DNA of 64,000 nt from Cryobacterium melibiosiphilum (GCF_003602235.1 NZ_QZVS01000093.1:99538-163537); one strand, 5' to 3'. Counted from the first letter of the stretch, positions 23,827 to 33,770 are shown. The notes: a model not told the origin generated them from the sequence alone. Made by a program: numbers and translations.

Positions 23827-25620
23827 TTAGCTCTCCAGGAGAACGGAAAGTTCGACCCAGCGGGTTTCGAGCGCCGCGACGGATGCTTCGAGTTCGCTGA
23901 GTTTCACACCGAGCGCCCCGAGACCGACAAAATCGGACTGGTCGTGGGCGGCGATCTTCTCGTGCTTGAGCACGATGCGGTCCTGCAGTTTGATCACCTT
24001 GCGGTCGATCGAGGCGAGCTCCTTCTGCGCGTTGCGCAGCTCGGCGCCGCCGAGGGAGGACACCTTCTTGGCCGGACCGGAGGCATCCGTCGGCGAGCCC
24101 TGTGCGGGACCGGCGACGGCCTTGCGGCGCAGCTCGAGGTACTGGTCGACGCCGCCGGGCAGGTGGCGGAAGGCGCCGTCCATGACCGCGTACTGGTTGT
24201 CGGTGACGCGCTCGATCAGGTATCGGTCGTGCGAGACGACGAGCAGGGTGCCGGGGAAGGAGTCGAGCAGGTCTTCCATGGCGGCGAGCATGTCGGTGTC
24301 GAGGTCGTTTGTGGGCTCGTCGAGGATCAGCACGTTCGGCTCGTCAAGCACGATCAGCAGCAGCTGCAGGCGGCGCTTCTGTCCACCGGAGAGGTCCTTG
24401 ACCTGGGTGGTCAGCTGCGCGCTCAGAAAGCCCATGCGCTCGAGCATCTGGCCGGGCGTGATCTCCTTGCCGCCGGCCATGTAGCTCGTCTTCTGGCGTC
24501 CGATGACGTCGCTGACGCGGTCGTTGCGGATCTCGTCGAGCTCGAACAGCTGCTGCGTGAGCACGGCGACCTTGATGGTCTTGCCGCGCTTGACGTGTCC
24601 GGTCGTGGGCTGCAGCGAGCCGGCGACGAGGTTCAGCAGCGTGGACTTGCCGGCGCCGTTGACGCCCATGATGCCGGTGCGCTCCCCCGGCGCGATGCGC
24701 CAGGTGATGTCGTTCAGCACGGTCTTATCGCCGAACTTCACGCCGATGTCGATGAGGTCCACGACGTCCTTGCCGAGGCGCTGCATGGCCATCGACTGCA
24801 TCGACACGGTGTCGCGGGGCGGCGGCTCGTTCTCGATCAGCACGTTCGCGGCGTCGATGCGGAACTTGGGCTTCGCGGTGCGGGCCGGGGCGCCGCGGCG
24901 CAGCCAGGCAAGTTCCTTTTTCATCAGGTTCTGGCGCTTGGCCTCGACGACGGAACCCATGCGGTCGCGCTCGACGCGCTGCAGGATGTAGGCGGCGTAA
25001 CCACCCTCGAAGGGTTCGATGAGGCGGTCGTGCACTTCCCAGGTGATGTTGCAGACCTCGTCGAGGAACCACCGGTCGTGGGTGACGACCACGAGGCCGC
25101 CGGACTGGGTGGCCCAGCGGGTCTTGAGGTGACCGGCGAGCCAGCTGATGCCCTCCACGTCGAGGTGGTTGGTGGGCTCATCGAGGAAGATGACGTCGTG
25201 GTCGCCGATCAGCACCGCGGCGAGGGCGACGCGGCGACGCTGGCCACCGGAGAGGTCGTCGACGAGGGCATCCCAGGGGATGTCCCGCACGAGGCCGCCG
25301 ATGACGTCGCGCACCTTGGCGTCGCCGGCCCAGACGTGTTCCTCGATGTTGCCGACGACGGTGTGGCCCACGGTCTGGCCGGATACGAGGTCGTCGGACT
25401 GGTCGAGCATGCCGATCGTGACGCCGCGGCGACGGGTGACGCGGCCGCCGTCGGGTTCCATGCGGCCGGCGAGCAGGCGCATGAGGGTGGACTTGCCGTC
25501 GCCGTTCTTGCCGACGACGCCGATGCGGTCGCCCTCGTTCAGGCCGGCGGTGACCTCGTCGAAGATGACGCGGGTGGGAAATTCGAGGTGTAGGGACTCA
25601 GCCCCGAGCAGATGTGCCAT
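23827..25620 (-). CDS. ABC-F family ATPase
   Basis: A 597-residue soluble protein with two ABC domains and no membrane helices. Domain 1 has GKNGDGKST, LSGGQRRRVALA and VIFLDEPTNHLD. Domain 2 has GVNGAGKST, LSGGQKRRLQLL and ILDEPTNDLD. A linker helix pair (about 245-300) and a C-terminal coiled-coil region (about 530-597, rich in Glu/Lys/Ala) give a Uup-like architecture. ABC-F proteins act on the ribosome during translation or antibiotic resistance; which one applies cannot be told here. The ATG at 25620 follows GGAGG very closely, and a TAAACT box ends eight bases earlier. Confidence 0.9.
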   Translation of the reverse strand: MAHLLGAESLHLEFPTRVIFDEVTAGLNEGDRIGVVGKNGDGKSTLMRLLAGRMEPDGGRVTRRRGVTIGMLDQSDDLVSGQTVGHTVVGNIEEHVWAGDAKVRDVIGGLVRDIPWDALVDDLSGGQRRRVALAAVLIGDHDVIFLDEPTNHLDVEGISWLAGHLKTRWATQSGGLVVVTHDRWFLDEVCNITWEVHDRLIEPFEGGYAAYILQRVERDRMGSVVEAKRQNLMKKELAWLRRGAPARTAKPKFRIDAANVLIENEPPPRDTVSMQSMAMQRLGKDVVDLIDIGVKFGDKTVLNDITWRIAPGERTGIMGVNGAGKSTLLNLVAGSLQPTTGHVKRGKTIKVAVLTQQLFELDEIRNDRVSDVIGRQKTSYMAGGKEITPGQMLERMGFLSAQLTTQVKDLSGGQKRRLQLLLIVLDEPNVLILDEPTNDLDTDMLAAMEDLLDSFPGTLLVVSHDRYLIERVTDNQYAVMDGAFRHLPGGVDQYLELRRKAVAGPAQGSPTDASGPAKKVSSLGGAELRNAQKELASIDRKVIKLQDRIVLKHEKIAAHDQSDFVGLGALGVKLSELEASVAALETRWVELSVLLES

Positions 25621-25720
25621 AGCCTCCGAGTTTAGCCGACGCCCGCGCCGGCCGCCTGTGCCCGGTTCGTCGCTGGTTGAGATCTCGACAAGCGGTGGGT
25701 GCGCGGATGCCGCGGGGCGG

Positions 25721-26656
25721 TTAGTCGTGGATGAGGCGGGCACCACGTACCGGGCCGGTAGCCCGCACCACGCGCAGCCGGGCGGCGCTCAGGGCGACCT
25801 GCAGCTCGAGCGCGCTGTCGGCATCCGCTACCAAAAAGGCCACCGTGGGGCCGGAGCCCGAGAGGATGCCGGCCAGTGCGCCGTTCTCCTCGCCGAGCTG
25901 CAGCACCTTGCCGAGGCCCGGTGCGAGGTGCAGCGCCGGGGCCTGCAGGTCGTTGTAGAGGCTTTCGGCGAGCATGACCGCGTCGCCGGCGCGCAGCGCC
26001 TGCAGCACGTTCGCGTCGACGGTGGGCTGGCGCTGCGCCGGAAAGATGTCCTGCGCGTGGCGGGTGCGGTGCCGGTCGAGCTCCTTGTAGACGGCCGGGG
26101 TCGACATGCCGAAGTCGGCGATGGCGAGCACCCACTGGAACTTGCCCTTGGCCAGGGCCGGGCTGAGTTGGTCACCGCGGCCGGTACCGATCGCGGTGCC
26201 GCCGGTGAAGGCGAAGGGCACGTCGGCGCCGAGCTGGGCGCCGAGTTCGAGCAGCTCGTCCTTGCTCGCGGCCGTTCCCCAGAGCGCGTCACAGGCGAGC
26301 AGGGTGGCGGCGGCATCCGCTGACCCGCCACCCATACCACCGGCGATCGGAACGTGTTTCTCGATTTCGAGGTGAACCCCGCCGCGGAAGCCGGTCTTGC
26401 GGGCGAGCAGGCGCGCGGCCTTGATGGCGAGGTTGCTGCCGTCGACGGCGAGGCCGGAGGTGTCGATCGAGCCGGTGAACTGCACCGAGAAGTCGTCGGC
26501 CGGGTAGGCGCGCACGTCTTCGCTCAGCGACACGGCCTGAAACGCGGTCGCGAGGTCGTGGTAGCCGTCGTCCATCACGGCGCCGACCTTCAGAAAGACG
26601 TTGATCTTTCCGGGGGCCCGCGCGTGCACTACCTGCGAACCTGCCGGGGTGATCAT
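25721..26656 (-). CDS. ispE: 4-diphosphocytidyl-2-C-methyl-D-erythritol kinase
   Basis: A GHMP kinase of the non-mevalonate isoprenoid pathway that phosphorylates CDP-methylerythritol. The 311-residue product shows [13 protein letters not shown] at the N-terminus, the ATP loop [36 protein letters not shown] and the C-terminal [14 protein letters not shown]. The ATG at 26656 is six bases after a TAAGTT box (reverse strand), pointing to a leaderless transcript. The ABC-F gene follows downstream. Confidence 0.94.
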   Translation of the reverse strand: MITPAGSQVVHARAPGKINVFLKVGAVMDDGYHDLATAFQAVSLSEDVRAYPADDFSVQFTGSIDTSGLAVDGSNLAIKAARLLARKTGFRGGVHLEIEKHVPIAGGMGGGSADAAATLLACDALWGTAASKDELLELGAQLGADVPFAFTGGTAIGTGRGDQLSPALAKGKFQWVLAIADFGMSTPAVYKELDRHRTRHAQDIFPAQRQPTVDANVLQALRAGDAVMLAESLYNDLQAPALHLAPGLGKVLQLGEENGALAGILSGSGPTVAFLVADADSALELQVALSAARLRVVRATGPVRGARLIHD

Positions 26657-26665
26657 GGATTCAAC

Positions 26666-27280
26666 TTAGCCCAGCGCGCGCGTGGCTTCGAATCCGGCGG
26701 CGGCGAGCCACGCGGTCAGGGCGATTTTGACCGGGGCGAGAGCGCCGGGGTCGGCGAGTCGCTGGTTGGTGAGGGTCACCGAGGTGCGGCCGTTTTTCGT
26801 GGGGTTCGCGGTCGCCAGCAGCGACCCGCCGCTCTCGGTGGCGCCAATCTGGCCGGGCAACGGCCAGCGCGCCGTGGCATAAGCGGCAGTGCTGCTTCGG
26901 CTTGACGGCGCTCCCAAGGAAGCCGTGAGCACAGCGACAACCACGTCGAGGGCTTGTGTCTGCTCGAGTGCGAACGTCTTCGAGGCGCTGACCTCGAAGG
27001 TGCCGTCGGCGCGCTGGCCGGGTCGGCGCAGGCCGCGTGCCTGCTCGTAACCCACGGTGATGCCCTGGCACCACCACGCGTCGACCCCGTGTTCGTCGTG
27101 CAGCCAGCGGGCGATCTGCGGATGCGGCCACGCCGGTTTCGAGGGCCAGCGCCCGTGGGCGGGCGCCCCGGCCATGCCCTGCTCATCGAGCAGCGCGAAC
27201 CAGTCGTCCCGGGAACGGCCCGTCGCCGCGATCAGGGCCTCGTCGCTGATGCCCTCGCTGCTGCTGTTGATCGGTGTCAT
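26666..27280 (-). CDS. DUF4287-like protein with a possible SRPBCC C-terminal domain
   Basis: 204 residues. The N-terminal 70 residues (ATGRSRDDWFALLDEQ, HPQIARWLHDEHGVDAWW) follow the DUF4287 pattern of a short helical domain. The rest (FEVSASKTFAL to VKIALTAWLAAAGF) has the strand and terminal-helix spacing of SRPBCC/AHSA1-type proteins. The molecular role is unknown. The ATG at 27280 lies six bases after a TAGATT box on the reverse strand, so it may be leaderless. Another DUF4287 protein is at 55270-55809. Confidence 0.7.
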   Translation of the reverse strand: MTPINSSSEGISDEALIAATGRSRDDWFALLDEQGMAGAPAHGRWPSKPAWPHPQIARWLHDEHGVDAWWCQGITVGYEQARGLRRPGQRADGTFEVSASKTFALEQTQALDVVVAVLTASLGAPSSRSSTAAYATARWPLPGQIGATESGGSLLATANPTKNGRTSVTLTNQRLADPGALAPVKIALTAWLAAAGFEATRALG

Positions 27281-27340
27281 GGGTTGAATCTAGCCCGCCG
27301 TGCGTGCCTCGAGGGGCAGCCCCGGGCATCCGCTTCGCCG

Positions 27341-27508
27341 CGCGGTACCTGCGCCGCTGCGCTGTAGGCACGCCTATGGCGCAATGGCGCTGCTACCGCG
27401 CAGCTCCAAGTCCATTCCTCCGAACACGTGCTCCGCGGTAGCTGCGCCGCTGCGCGGCAGTTGCGCCGGTCAGGCCCGGGCATCCCCCGAGTCACGCGGC
27501 AGCTGCGC
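27341..27508. repeat. Imperfect intergenic repeats (cgcggtaNctgcgccgctgc)
   Basis: The 266-bp gap between the DUF4287 gene and rsmA has no credible gene. It contains two 22-bp copies at 27341-27362 and 27434-27455 (one mismatch), a shorter copy at 27495-27508, and an inverted partial copy around 27391-27404. Confidence 0.55.
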
Positions 27509-27546
27509 GACTTCGGGGAGCGGACGCGAGGGCGCCCGCCGTGCGG

Positions 27547-28509
27547 CTACGCGGTGGCGAGCTGGGCGCGGGCGATCGCGAGGAAGTGGTCGACCGTGAG
27601 CTGCTCGCCCCGCGTCGTCGGGTCGATTCCGGCGCGGGTCATGACCTCCGACGCCGTGGCCGAGTCGCCGAGAACGACCGAGAGCGATTGCCGCAGCATC
27701 TTGCGACGCTGCTGGAATGCCGCATCGACGAGCGCGAACGTCGCCCGCCGCAGTTCCTCGGATTCGAGCGGCTCGGCGCGGCGTTCGAACGCGATCAGGA
27801 TCGAGTCGACCCCGGGAACGGGCCAGAACACCTGGCGGCTGACCTTTCCCGCGGTGCGGAACGCTCCGTACCAGGCGGCCTTCACGCTCGGGCTGCCGTA
27901 GACCTTGTTGCCGGGCGGCGCCGCGAGGCGCTCCCCCACCTCGGCCTGCACCATGACGACGCCGGCGCGAATGGATGCGAAGTTCTCCAGCAGGTAGAGC
28001 AACACCGGCACGGACACGTTGTAGGGCAGGTTCGCGACGAGCCGCGAAGGGTCGCCGGGAAGCTCCGTGATCTTCAGCGCATCGTTCCGAATGACGGTCA
28101 GCGGAGCGCCGGGCTGCATGAGCTCGACGGTCAGCGGCAATTGCTCGGCCAGGCGGTCATCGATTTCGACCGCAACGACGGATGCCCCGATCTCGAGCAG
28201 TCCGAGCGTCAACGAGCCGAGCCCGGGGCCGACCTCGAGCACGGTGTCTCCGGGGGAAACCGTGGCGACCTTGACGATGCGCCGCACGGTGTTGGCGTCG
28301 ATGACGAAGTTCTGGCCGAGTTTCTTCGTGGGGTTCACGCCGAGCATCTCGGCCAGGTCGCGGATCTCAGCGGGGCCGAGCAGGGTCTTGCCGGGCTTCG
28401 CAGCCTCGGTCAGCTCAGCGGACTCGGTCAGCTCGGCAGCAGCGGTCAGCTCGGGCGACAGCGGCACGGCGGGCACCGCCGGCTCCTCGGCGCTGTGGCG
28501 GCCGGTCAT
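27547..28509 (-). CDS. rsmA: 16S rRNA dimethyladenosine methyltransferase (KsgA)
   Basis: Dimethylates two adjacent adenosines near the 3' end of 16S rRNA during small-subunit assembly. The 320-residue product has KKLGQNFVIDANTVRRIV, the SAM motif VLEVGPGLGSLTLGLLE, VAVEID and the catalytic NLPYNVSVPVLLYLLEN. An extra N-terminal 45 residues contain a small repeat (AELTESAELTEAA). The ATG at 28509 overlaps the tatD stop (ATGA). The ispE-rsmA-tatD-metG neighbourhood is common in actinobacteria. Confidence 0.95.
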   Translation of the reverse strand: MTGRHSAEEPAVPAVPLSPELTAAAELTESAELTEAAKPGKTLLGPAEIRDLAEMLGVNPTKKLGQNFVIDANTVRRIVKVATVSPGDTVLEVGPGLGSLTLGLLEIGASVVAVEIDDRLAEQLPLTVELMQPGAPLTVIRNDALKITELPGDPSRLVANLPYNVSVPVLLYLLENFASIRAGVVMVQAEVGERLAAPPGNKVYGSPSVKAAWYGAFRTAGKVSRQVFWPVPGVDSILIAFERRAEPLESEELRRATFALVDAAFQQRRKMLRQSLSVVLGDSATASEVMTRAGIDPTTRGEQLTVDHFLAIARAQLATA

Positions 28510-29501
28510 GCGAGGGGCCCGTCGGGGCCGGCGACCGTAGCCGCGGGATCCAGGAGCGAGGTCACCGGTTCGGCGTCCCAGCGGCCGTAGACGAGTTCGG
28601 TGTTGGAGGTGATTTGTGCGGCGAGCAGGGCGACATCCGTTTCGAGGTGTGCGGCCATGCCGCGCAGGGTGTGGGGCAACAGGTACGGCGCGTTGGGGCG
28701 GCCGCGGTAGGGCAGGGGGGTGAGGAAGGGGGCATCCGTCTCGGCCAACAGCAGGGTGCGCGGCGCTGCGGCCAGGGCAGCGCGCAGCGGCGCGGCGTTC
28801 TTGAACGTCACGTTGCCGGCGAACGACATGTACCAGCCGTGTTCGGCGCAGATCGCGGCCATTTCGGCGTCTCCCGAGAAGCAGTGGAAGACCGTGCGCT
28901 CGGGCGCGCCGACGCGCAGCAGGGTCTCGATGACCTCGGCGTGGGCGTTGCGGTCGTGAATCTGCAGCGCGAGGCCCCGCGCCTTGGCGATCTCGATATG
29001 GGCTTCAAAGCTCGCGTACTGGGCGGCCTGGCCGTCTTCGCCGGTGCGGAAGAAGTCGAGCCCGGTCTCGCCAATCGCCACCACGCGGGGGCGCCCGGCG
29101 AGCTCATTGATCTCGGCCAGGGCATCGTCGAGGGTGCCGGCCCGGTCATACAGCGGCGCCTCGTTCGGGTGCAGGGCGACGGCGGCGAGCATGCGGGGCT
29201 CGATGAGCGCTGTCTCGGCCGACCAGCGCGAGGTCTCGAGGTCGCCGCCGACCTGGATGACTCCGCGCACGCCGACGCTCGACGCCCGGTCGAGCTGTTC
29301 GCCGTAGCTGAGCGGATGCTCCCCGTCGCTGATCTCGAGGTGGGTGTGGTTGTCGTAGATGGGCACGACGAGCGGTTCGGGCAGTGGCGGGTACTCGAGG
29401 TCCCGCCCCTTCGTCTGCTCGCGTTGGCGAATCGGGGCGCCGTAGGGCGACACGAAGTCCGCTTGCGCAGCTGACGCATCACCGGTGCCGCTGTTAGGCA
29501 T
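28506..29501 (-). CDS. tatD: TatD-family metal-dependent deoxyribonuclease
   Basis: A 331-residue TIM-barrel hydrolase. NHTHLE supplies the first metal-binding histidines, GETGLDFF the glutamate, then IHDRNAH and FHCFSGD carry further histidines, and AETDAPFL the aspartate. About 45 extra residues precede the barrel compared with E. coli TatD. The ATG at 29501 overlaps the end of metG by eight bases. 3'-5' exonuclease activity on DNA is known for the family. Confidence 0.92.
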   Translation of the reverse strand: MPNSGTGDASAAQADFVSPYGAPIRQREQTKGRDLEYPPLPEPLVVPIYDNHTHLEISDGEHPLSYGEQLDRASSVGVRGVIQVGGDLETSRWSAETALIEPRMLAAVALHPNEAPLYDRAGTLDDALAEINELAGRPRVVAIGETGLDFFRTGEDGQAAQYASFEAHIEIAKARGLALQIHDRNAHAEVIETLLRVGAPERTVFHCFSGDAEMAAICAEHGWYMSFAGNVTFKNAAPLRAALAAAPRTLLLAETDAPFLTPLPYRGRPNAPYLLPHTLRGMAAHLETDVALLAAQITSNTELVYGRWDAEPVTSLLDPAATVAGPDGPLA

Positions 29502-31146
29502 CCCGTGGCTCCGTGACGGCAGCAGCGGAGACGGCCGGCAACGCCACTACCGGCGCGGCCGGCGCCACCGGGGCAGCGGCGGCGGCTTCGACGGTCGCCT
29601 CGATGCGCGGGAACAGCGCTTCGAGCGGCGTGACCCGGCCGGAGCCGGTCCACTCCGCCGCCTGGTCGATGCGTTGGTCGGTGACGAGGCCGGTGCCGCC
29701 GAGGGCGGTCCAGAGCTTCGCGGTGGCGAGCGGCACGACCGGGGACAGCAGCACGGCGAGGGTGCCGAGGCCGCGCACGGCGGTTGCGAGTACGGTCTCG
29801 AGGCGTTCGCGCTTGGCCGGGTCCTTGGCGAGGCTCCACGGCTCTTCGAGGGTGAGGTAGCCGTTGAGCTCGTCGACGAGTTCCCAGACGGCGGTGAGGG
29901 CCTCGTGAATGGCGAGGCGGTCGATGGCCTCGCCCGCGGCATCCGTCGCTCGAAGCTCGGTGGCGTGGATGGCCGCGTCGCGCTCGCTGAGCGGGCCGGC
30001 GGCGGGGATAGCGCCGTCGCAGTAGCGCACGACCATCGCGATGACGCGGGAGGCGAGGTTGCCGAAGCCGTTGGCGAGTTCGGACTGGTAGCGGGCCGAC
30101 AGGTCCTCCCAGGAGAACGAGCCGTCCTGGCCGAAGCTGATGGCGCGCATGAAGTAGTAGCGAAAAGCGTCGGAGCCGAAGGTGTCGGTGATCTGGCTCG
30201 GCGCGATGCCGGTGAGCTTGCTTTTGCTCATCTTCTCGCCGCCGACCAGCAGCCAGCCGTGGCCGAAGATCTGCTTGGGCACCGGCACCGAGGCCGCGAG
30301 CAGCATGGCGGGCCAGATCACGGCGTGGAAGCGCAGGATGTCTTTGCCCACGACGTGCGTCGCCGGCCACCGGCTGTTGAAGGTCTCGTCGTCTTCGCCG
30401 TAGCCGATCGCGGTGATGTAGTTGAGCAGCGCGTCGAACCAGACGTACACGACGTGGGTTTCATCCCAGGGCACCTTGATGCCCCAGTCGAAGCTCGACC
30501 GCGAGATCGACAGGTCGCTCAGGCCGCTCTTCACGAACGAGATGACCTCGTTGCGGGCCGATTCGGGCTGGATGAAGTTCGGGTTGGCCTCGTAGAGGGC
30601 CAGCAGCTCGTCGGCGAACGCGCTCATGCGGAAGAAGTAGTTCTTCTCGTGCAGCAGCTCGACGGGCTTGGAGTGGATCGCGCAGACCGGCTGACCGGCG
30701 TAGTCGCCGGTGCCGTCGACGAGGTCGGTGGTCTGCTTGTACTCCTCGCAGCCCACGCAGTAGTAGCCCTCATACTCGCCGGTGTAGATGTGGCCGGCGT
30801 CGTAGAGGTGCTGGAGGAACTTCTGTGCGTTGCGCTCGTGGCGCTCGTCGGTGGTGCGGATGAAGTCGTCGTTGGCGATGTTGACGGTCTCCAGCAGCGG
30901 CTTCCACGCGGTCTCGACCAGGCGGTCAGCCCACTCCTTCGGGGACACGCCGTTGGCGGTCGCGGTGCGCAGGATCTTCTGGCCGTGCTCGTCGGTGCCG
31001 GTGAGCAGCCAGGTGTCGTCACCCCGCTGGCGGTGCCAGCGCGCGAGCACATCCACGGCCACCTCGGTGTAGGCGTGCCCGATGTGGGGCACGTCATTCA
31101 CATAGAAAATGGGCGTGGTGATGTAAAAAGAAGAGCCGTCAGACAT
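29494..31146 (-). CDS. metG: Methionyl-tRNA synthetase
   Basis: Charges tRNA-Met. The 550-residue product has the class I motifs FYVNDVPHIGHAY (HIGH) and GEKMSKSKLTG (KMSKS), and a Cys-containing insert CVGCEEYKQTTD. The C-terminus adds an Ala/Pro/Val-rich tail instead of a dimerisation domain. The start was placed at the ATG at 31146 because a TAAGAT box ends six bases before it on the reverse strand, fitting leaderless initiation; an upstream GTG at 31152 is possible. Confidence 0.95.
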   Translation of the reverse strand: MSDGSSFYITTPIFYVNDVPHIGHAYTEVAVDVLARWHRQRGDDTWLLTGTDEHGQKILRTATANGVSPKEWADRLVETAWKPLLETVNIANDDFIRTTDERHERNAQKFLQHLYDAGHIYTGEYEGYYCVGCEEYKQTTDLVDGTGDYAGQPVCAIHSKPVELLHEKNYFFRMSAFADELLALYEANPNFIQPESARNEVISFVKSGLSDLSISRSSFDWGIKVPWDETHVVYVWFDALLNYITAIGYGEDDETFNSRWPATHVVGKDILRFHAVIWPAMLLAASVPVPKQIFGHGWLLVGGEKMSKSKLTGIAPSQITDTFGSDAFRYYFMRAISFGQDGSFSWEDLSARYQSELANGFGNLASRVIAMVVRYCDGAIPAAGPLSERDAAIHATELRATDAAGEAIDRLAIHEALTAVWELVDELNGYLTLEEPWSLAKDPAKRERLETVLATAVRGLGTLAVLLSPVVPLATAKLWTALGGTGLVTDQRIDQAAEWTGSGRVTPLEALFPRIEATVEAAAAAPVAPAAPVVALPAVSAAAVTEPRDA

Positions 31147-31227
31147 GCTCACATCTTATGCGGGGCAGCATCGCTCGCCCCAACCGGCCCCGCCCGCGTT
31201 ACGCCCCGCGTGCCACCGGGGATGTAA

Positions 31228-32094
31228 TCAGCGGCCCGGTTCGCGCCCGCCGACCCGCTCGGCTTTCGGCCCGGCCGGGGCCTTCTGCTGCAGTGCCGCC
31301 TCGTAGAGTTCGCGTTTGCCGAGTCCGCTTGCCGCCGCCACGTCGGCCGCGGCTTCTTTCAGACGGATGCCGCTCGCCACCATCGCGAGCACCTCCGCGA
31401 CCCCGGTTTCCAGCGACAGAACCCGAACCTCGGCGCCGGCGATGACGATCGCGATCTCGCCCTTGACTCCCGCGGCGGCCCACTCGGCCAATTCGCTCGC
31501 GGTGCCGCGCTTGACCTCTTCGTAGAACTTGGTCAGTTCGCGGCAGACGACCAGGCGGCGATCCGCGCCGAGGGTGGCCGCGACATCCGTCAGGCTCGCC
31601 GCGAGGCGGTTCGGGGACTCGAAGAACACCATGGTGCGCTGCTCCGCGGCGAGAGCGGTGAGGGTCGACACCCGTTCGCCGTGTTTGCGCGGCAGAAACC
31701 CCTCGAAGGTGAAGCGGTCGGTCGGAAGGCCCGACACTGCGAGGGCGGTCAGCACCGCAGAAGGGCCGGGCAGCGCCGTGACCGTGACGCCGGCGGCCGC
31801 AGCCGCGTCAACGAGGTGAAAGCCGGGATCGCTGACGGTGGGCATGCCGGCGTCGCTCAGCACGAGCACGTCGGTGTCGCGGGCCAGTTCCACGAGCTCC
31901 GCGGCTTTGTCGCGCTCGTTGTGGTCGTGCAGGCTGATGAGCTTCGGGCGGTTCTCTACCCCGAGGGCCTTGAGCAGGTGCACGGTGACGCGGGTGTCTT
32001 CGGCCGCGATGACGGTGATGGTGCGCAGCGTCTCGATGAGGCGCGTCGAGGCATCCCCCAGGTTTCCGATGGGGGTGGCGGCGAGGATGATCAT
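31228..32094 (-). CDS. rsmI: 16S rRNA 2'-O-ribose C1402 methyltransferase
   Basis: A 288-residue SAM-dependent methyltransferase of the tetrapyrrole methylase fold. Motifs: LAATPIGNLGDAS at the start, AAEDTRVTVHLLKALG, SDAGMPTVSDPG and ALPGPSAVLTALAVSGLPTDRF. It modifies the ribose of C1402 in the ribosomal P site. The ATG at 32094 has a weak GAGACT box six bases upstream on the reverse strand. It is divergent from the mannosyltransferase gene with only 51 bp between starts. Confidence 0.94.
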   Translation of the reverse strand: MIILAATPIGNLGDASTRLIETLRTITVIAAEDTRVTVHLLKALGVENRPKLISLHDHNERDKAAELVELARDTDVLVLSDAGMPTVSDPGFHLVDAAAAAGVTVTALPGPSAVLTALAVSGLPTDRFTFEGFLPRKHGERVSTLTALAAEQRTMVFFESPNRLAASLTDVAATLGADRRLVVCRELTKFYEEVKRGTASELAEWAAAGVKGEIAIVIAGAEVRVLSLETGVAEVLAMVASGIRLKEAAADVAAASGLGKRELYEAALQQKAPAGPKAERVGGREPGR

Positions 32095-32145
32095 GTATCC
32101 AGTCTCGCAGGCTCCACCGCAACGGTCGCTCTATACGATGGTCAG

Positions 32146-33738
32146 GTGCTTGCATCAAGTCGCGTGGTCCGCTGGGCCGGCCCCCTCCTCGTCGTCATCC
32201 TGGCCGCCGCGCTGCGCCTCTGGAATCTCGGCCACCCGCACTCGCTGGTCTTCGACGAGACCTTCTATGTCAAGGACGCCTGGACCCTGCTGAACAATGG
32301 GTACGAGTCGACCTGGCCCGAAAACGCCGACGCCCTCTTCGCCGCCGGCAACTCCTACATCTTCACCACGGATGCCTCCTTCGTCGTGCATCCGCCGCTC
32401 GGCAAATGGCTGATCGGCCTCGGCATGATCGCCCTGGGGCCGGAGAGCGGCTGGGGCTGGCGCATCACGACGGTCATCATCGGCGTGCTCGCGGTCGTGC
32501 TGCTCATGCTCATCGCGAAGAAGCTGTTCGGCTCGCTGGTGCTCGCCACGATCGCCGGGTTTCTGTTCGCGATCGACGGCCACGCGATCGTCATGTCGCG
32601 GGTTGCCCTGCTCGACAACTACCTGATGTTCTTCGCCCTGCTCGGGTTCGGCGCCGTGCTGATGGACCGGGACTGGCACGTCACCCGGCTGGCGGCGTGG
32701 CTGGCCGCCCGGCGGGACAGCGGCGCGGAACCGAGCTGGGGCCCGACCCTGTGGTGGCGGCCGTGGCTGCTGGCCGCGGGCCTCGCCTTCGGACTCACGG
32801 CGTCGGTCAAGTGGTCGGGGCTGTACTTTCTTGCCGCCTTCGGCGTCTATCTCGTGGTCGTCGACGCCCTCGCCCGCCGCCGCGCCGGCGTGCCGTTCTG
32901 GCTGAGCGCCGCCGTGCTCAAGCAGGCACCCGCCACCTTCCTGCTGCTCGTTCCGATCGCCGTCATGACCTATTTGCTGTCCTGGACCGGCTGGTTCGTC
33001 ACCCGCGGCGGCTACTACCGAGAGTGGGCCGACGGGGCTGGCGCCGCCTGGACCGGCGCCCTCGCCTGGGTGCCGCACTCGGTGCAGAGTTTCTGGCACT
33101 ACCAGGACGCGGCGTACAGCTATCACGTGGGGCTCAGCACGCCGCATCCGTACCAGTCGAACCCGCTGACCTGGCTGTTCATGATTCGCCCCACGAGCAT
33201 GTTCTACGAGGGGTCGAACCGCGGCGAGAACGGATGCGGCTACGACGTCTGCTCCGCAGCGATCACCTCGATCGGCAACCCGCTCATCTGGTGGGCGTCG
33301 ACCGCCGCCTTGTTCTACCTGGTCTATCGGGTGGCCCGCTATCGCGAATGGACGGTCGGATTCATCCTGATGGGCATGGTCGCCGGCTACCTGCCGTGGC
33401 TGATGTACCTGAACCGCACGGTGTTCCAGTTTTACACGATCGCCTTCGAGCCGTACCTGCTGCTCGGGCTCACGTTCTGCATCGGCGTGATCATGAAACA
33501 GATCGCCGCGCCGAACCGTGAGCCGTATGCTGACCCCTACCTTACGGGCGCCTTAACAATCGTCCCCAAACCGGGGTCCGTCTGGCTGCGCGATCGCAGT
33601 CTCACGGGCGTGCGGATCATCGTCATTTTCCTGATCGTGGCGACCCTCGTGAGCGCCTTTTTCTACCCGTTGTGGACCGGTTCGCAGACCTCGTACGACT
33701 TCTGGCGGATACATACCTGGATGGAAAGTTGGCGCTGA
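32146..33738 (+). CDS. Protein O-mannosyltransferase (PMT family)
   Basis: A 530-residue polytopic membrane enzyme that in actinobacteria transfers mannose from polyprenyl-phosphate mannose to exported proteins. Typical features: the first luminal loop with VFDETFYVKDAW (catalytic DE pair), VHPPLGKWLIGLGM, roughly ten hydrophobic helices and the GSNRGENGCGYDVC loop. The start GTG at 32146 is six bases after a TACGAT box, supporting leaderless initiation. Ser/Thr-rich surface proteins elsewhere in the window could be substrates; that is inference. Confidence 0.9.
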   Translation: MLASSRVVRWAGPLLVVILAAALRLWNLGHPHSLVFDETFYVKDAWTLLNNGYESTWPENADALFAAGNSYIFTTDASFVVHPPLGKWLIGLGMIALGPESGWGWRITTVIIGVLAVVLLMLIAKKLFGSLVLATIAGFLFAIDGHAIVMSRVALLDNYLMFFALLGFGAVLMDRDWHVTRLAAWLAARRDSGAEPSWGPTLWWRPWLLAAGLAFGLTASVKWSGLYFLAAFGVYLVVVDALARRRAGVPFWLSAAVLKQAPATFLLLVPIAVMTYLLSWTGWFVTRGGYYREWADGAGAAWTGALAWVPHSVQSFWHYQDAAYSYHVGLSTPHPYQSNPLTWLFMIRPTSMFYEGSNRGENGCGYDVCSAAITSIGNPLIWWASTAALFYLVYRVARYREWTVGFILMGMVAGYLPWLMYLNRTVFQFYTIAFEPYLLLGLTFCIGVIMKQIAAPNREPYADPYLTGALTIVPKPGSVWLRDRSLTGVRIIVIFLIVATLVSAFFYPLWTGSQTSYDFWRIHTWMESWR

Positions 33739-33770
33739 TCTCGGGTCGATATATGCCCCCGATGGCATAT

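Noticed and set aside
22615..25593. A 992-codon open frame on the + strand across metQ and the ABC-F gene
   Set aside because: It spans two well-supported genes on the other strand and has no family motif, so it is a shadow of high-GC codon structure.
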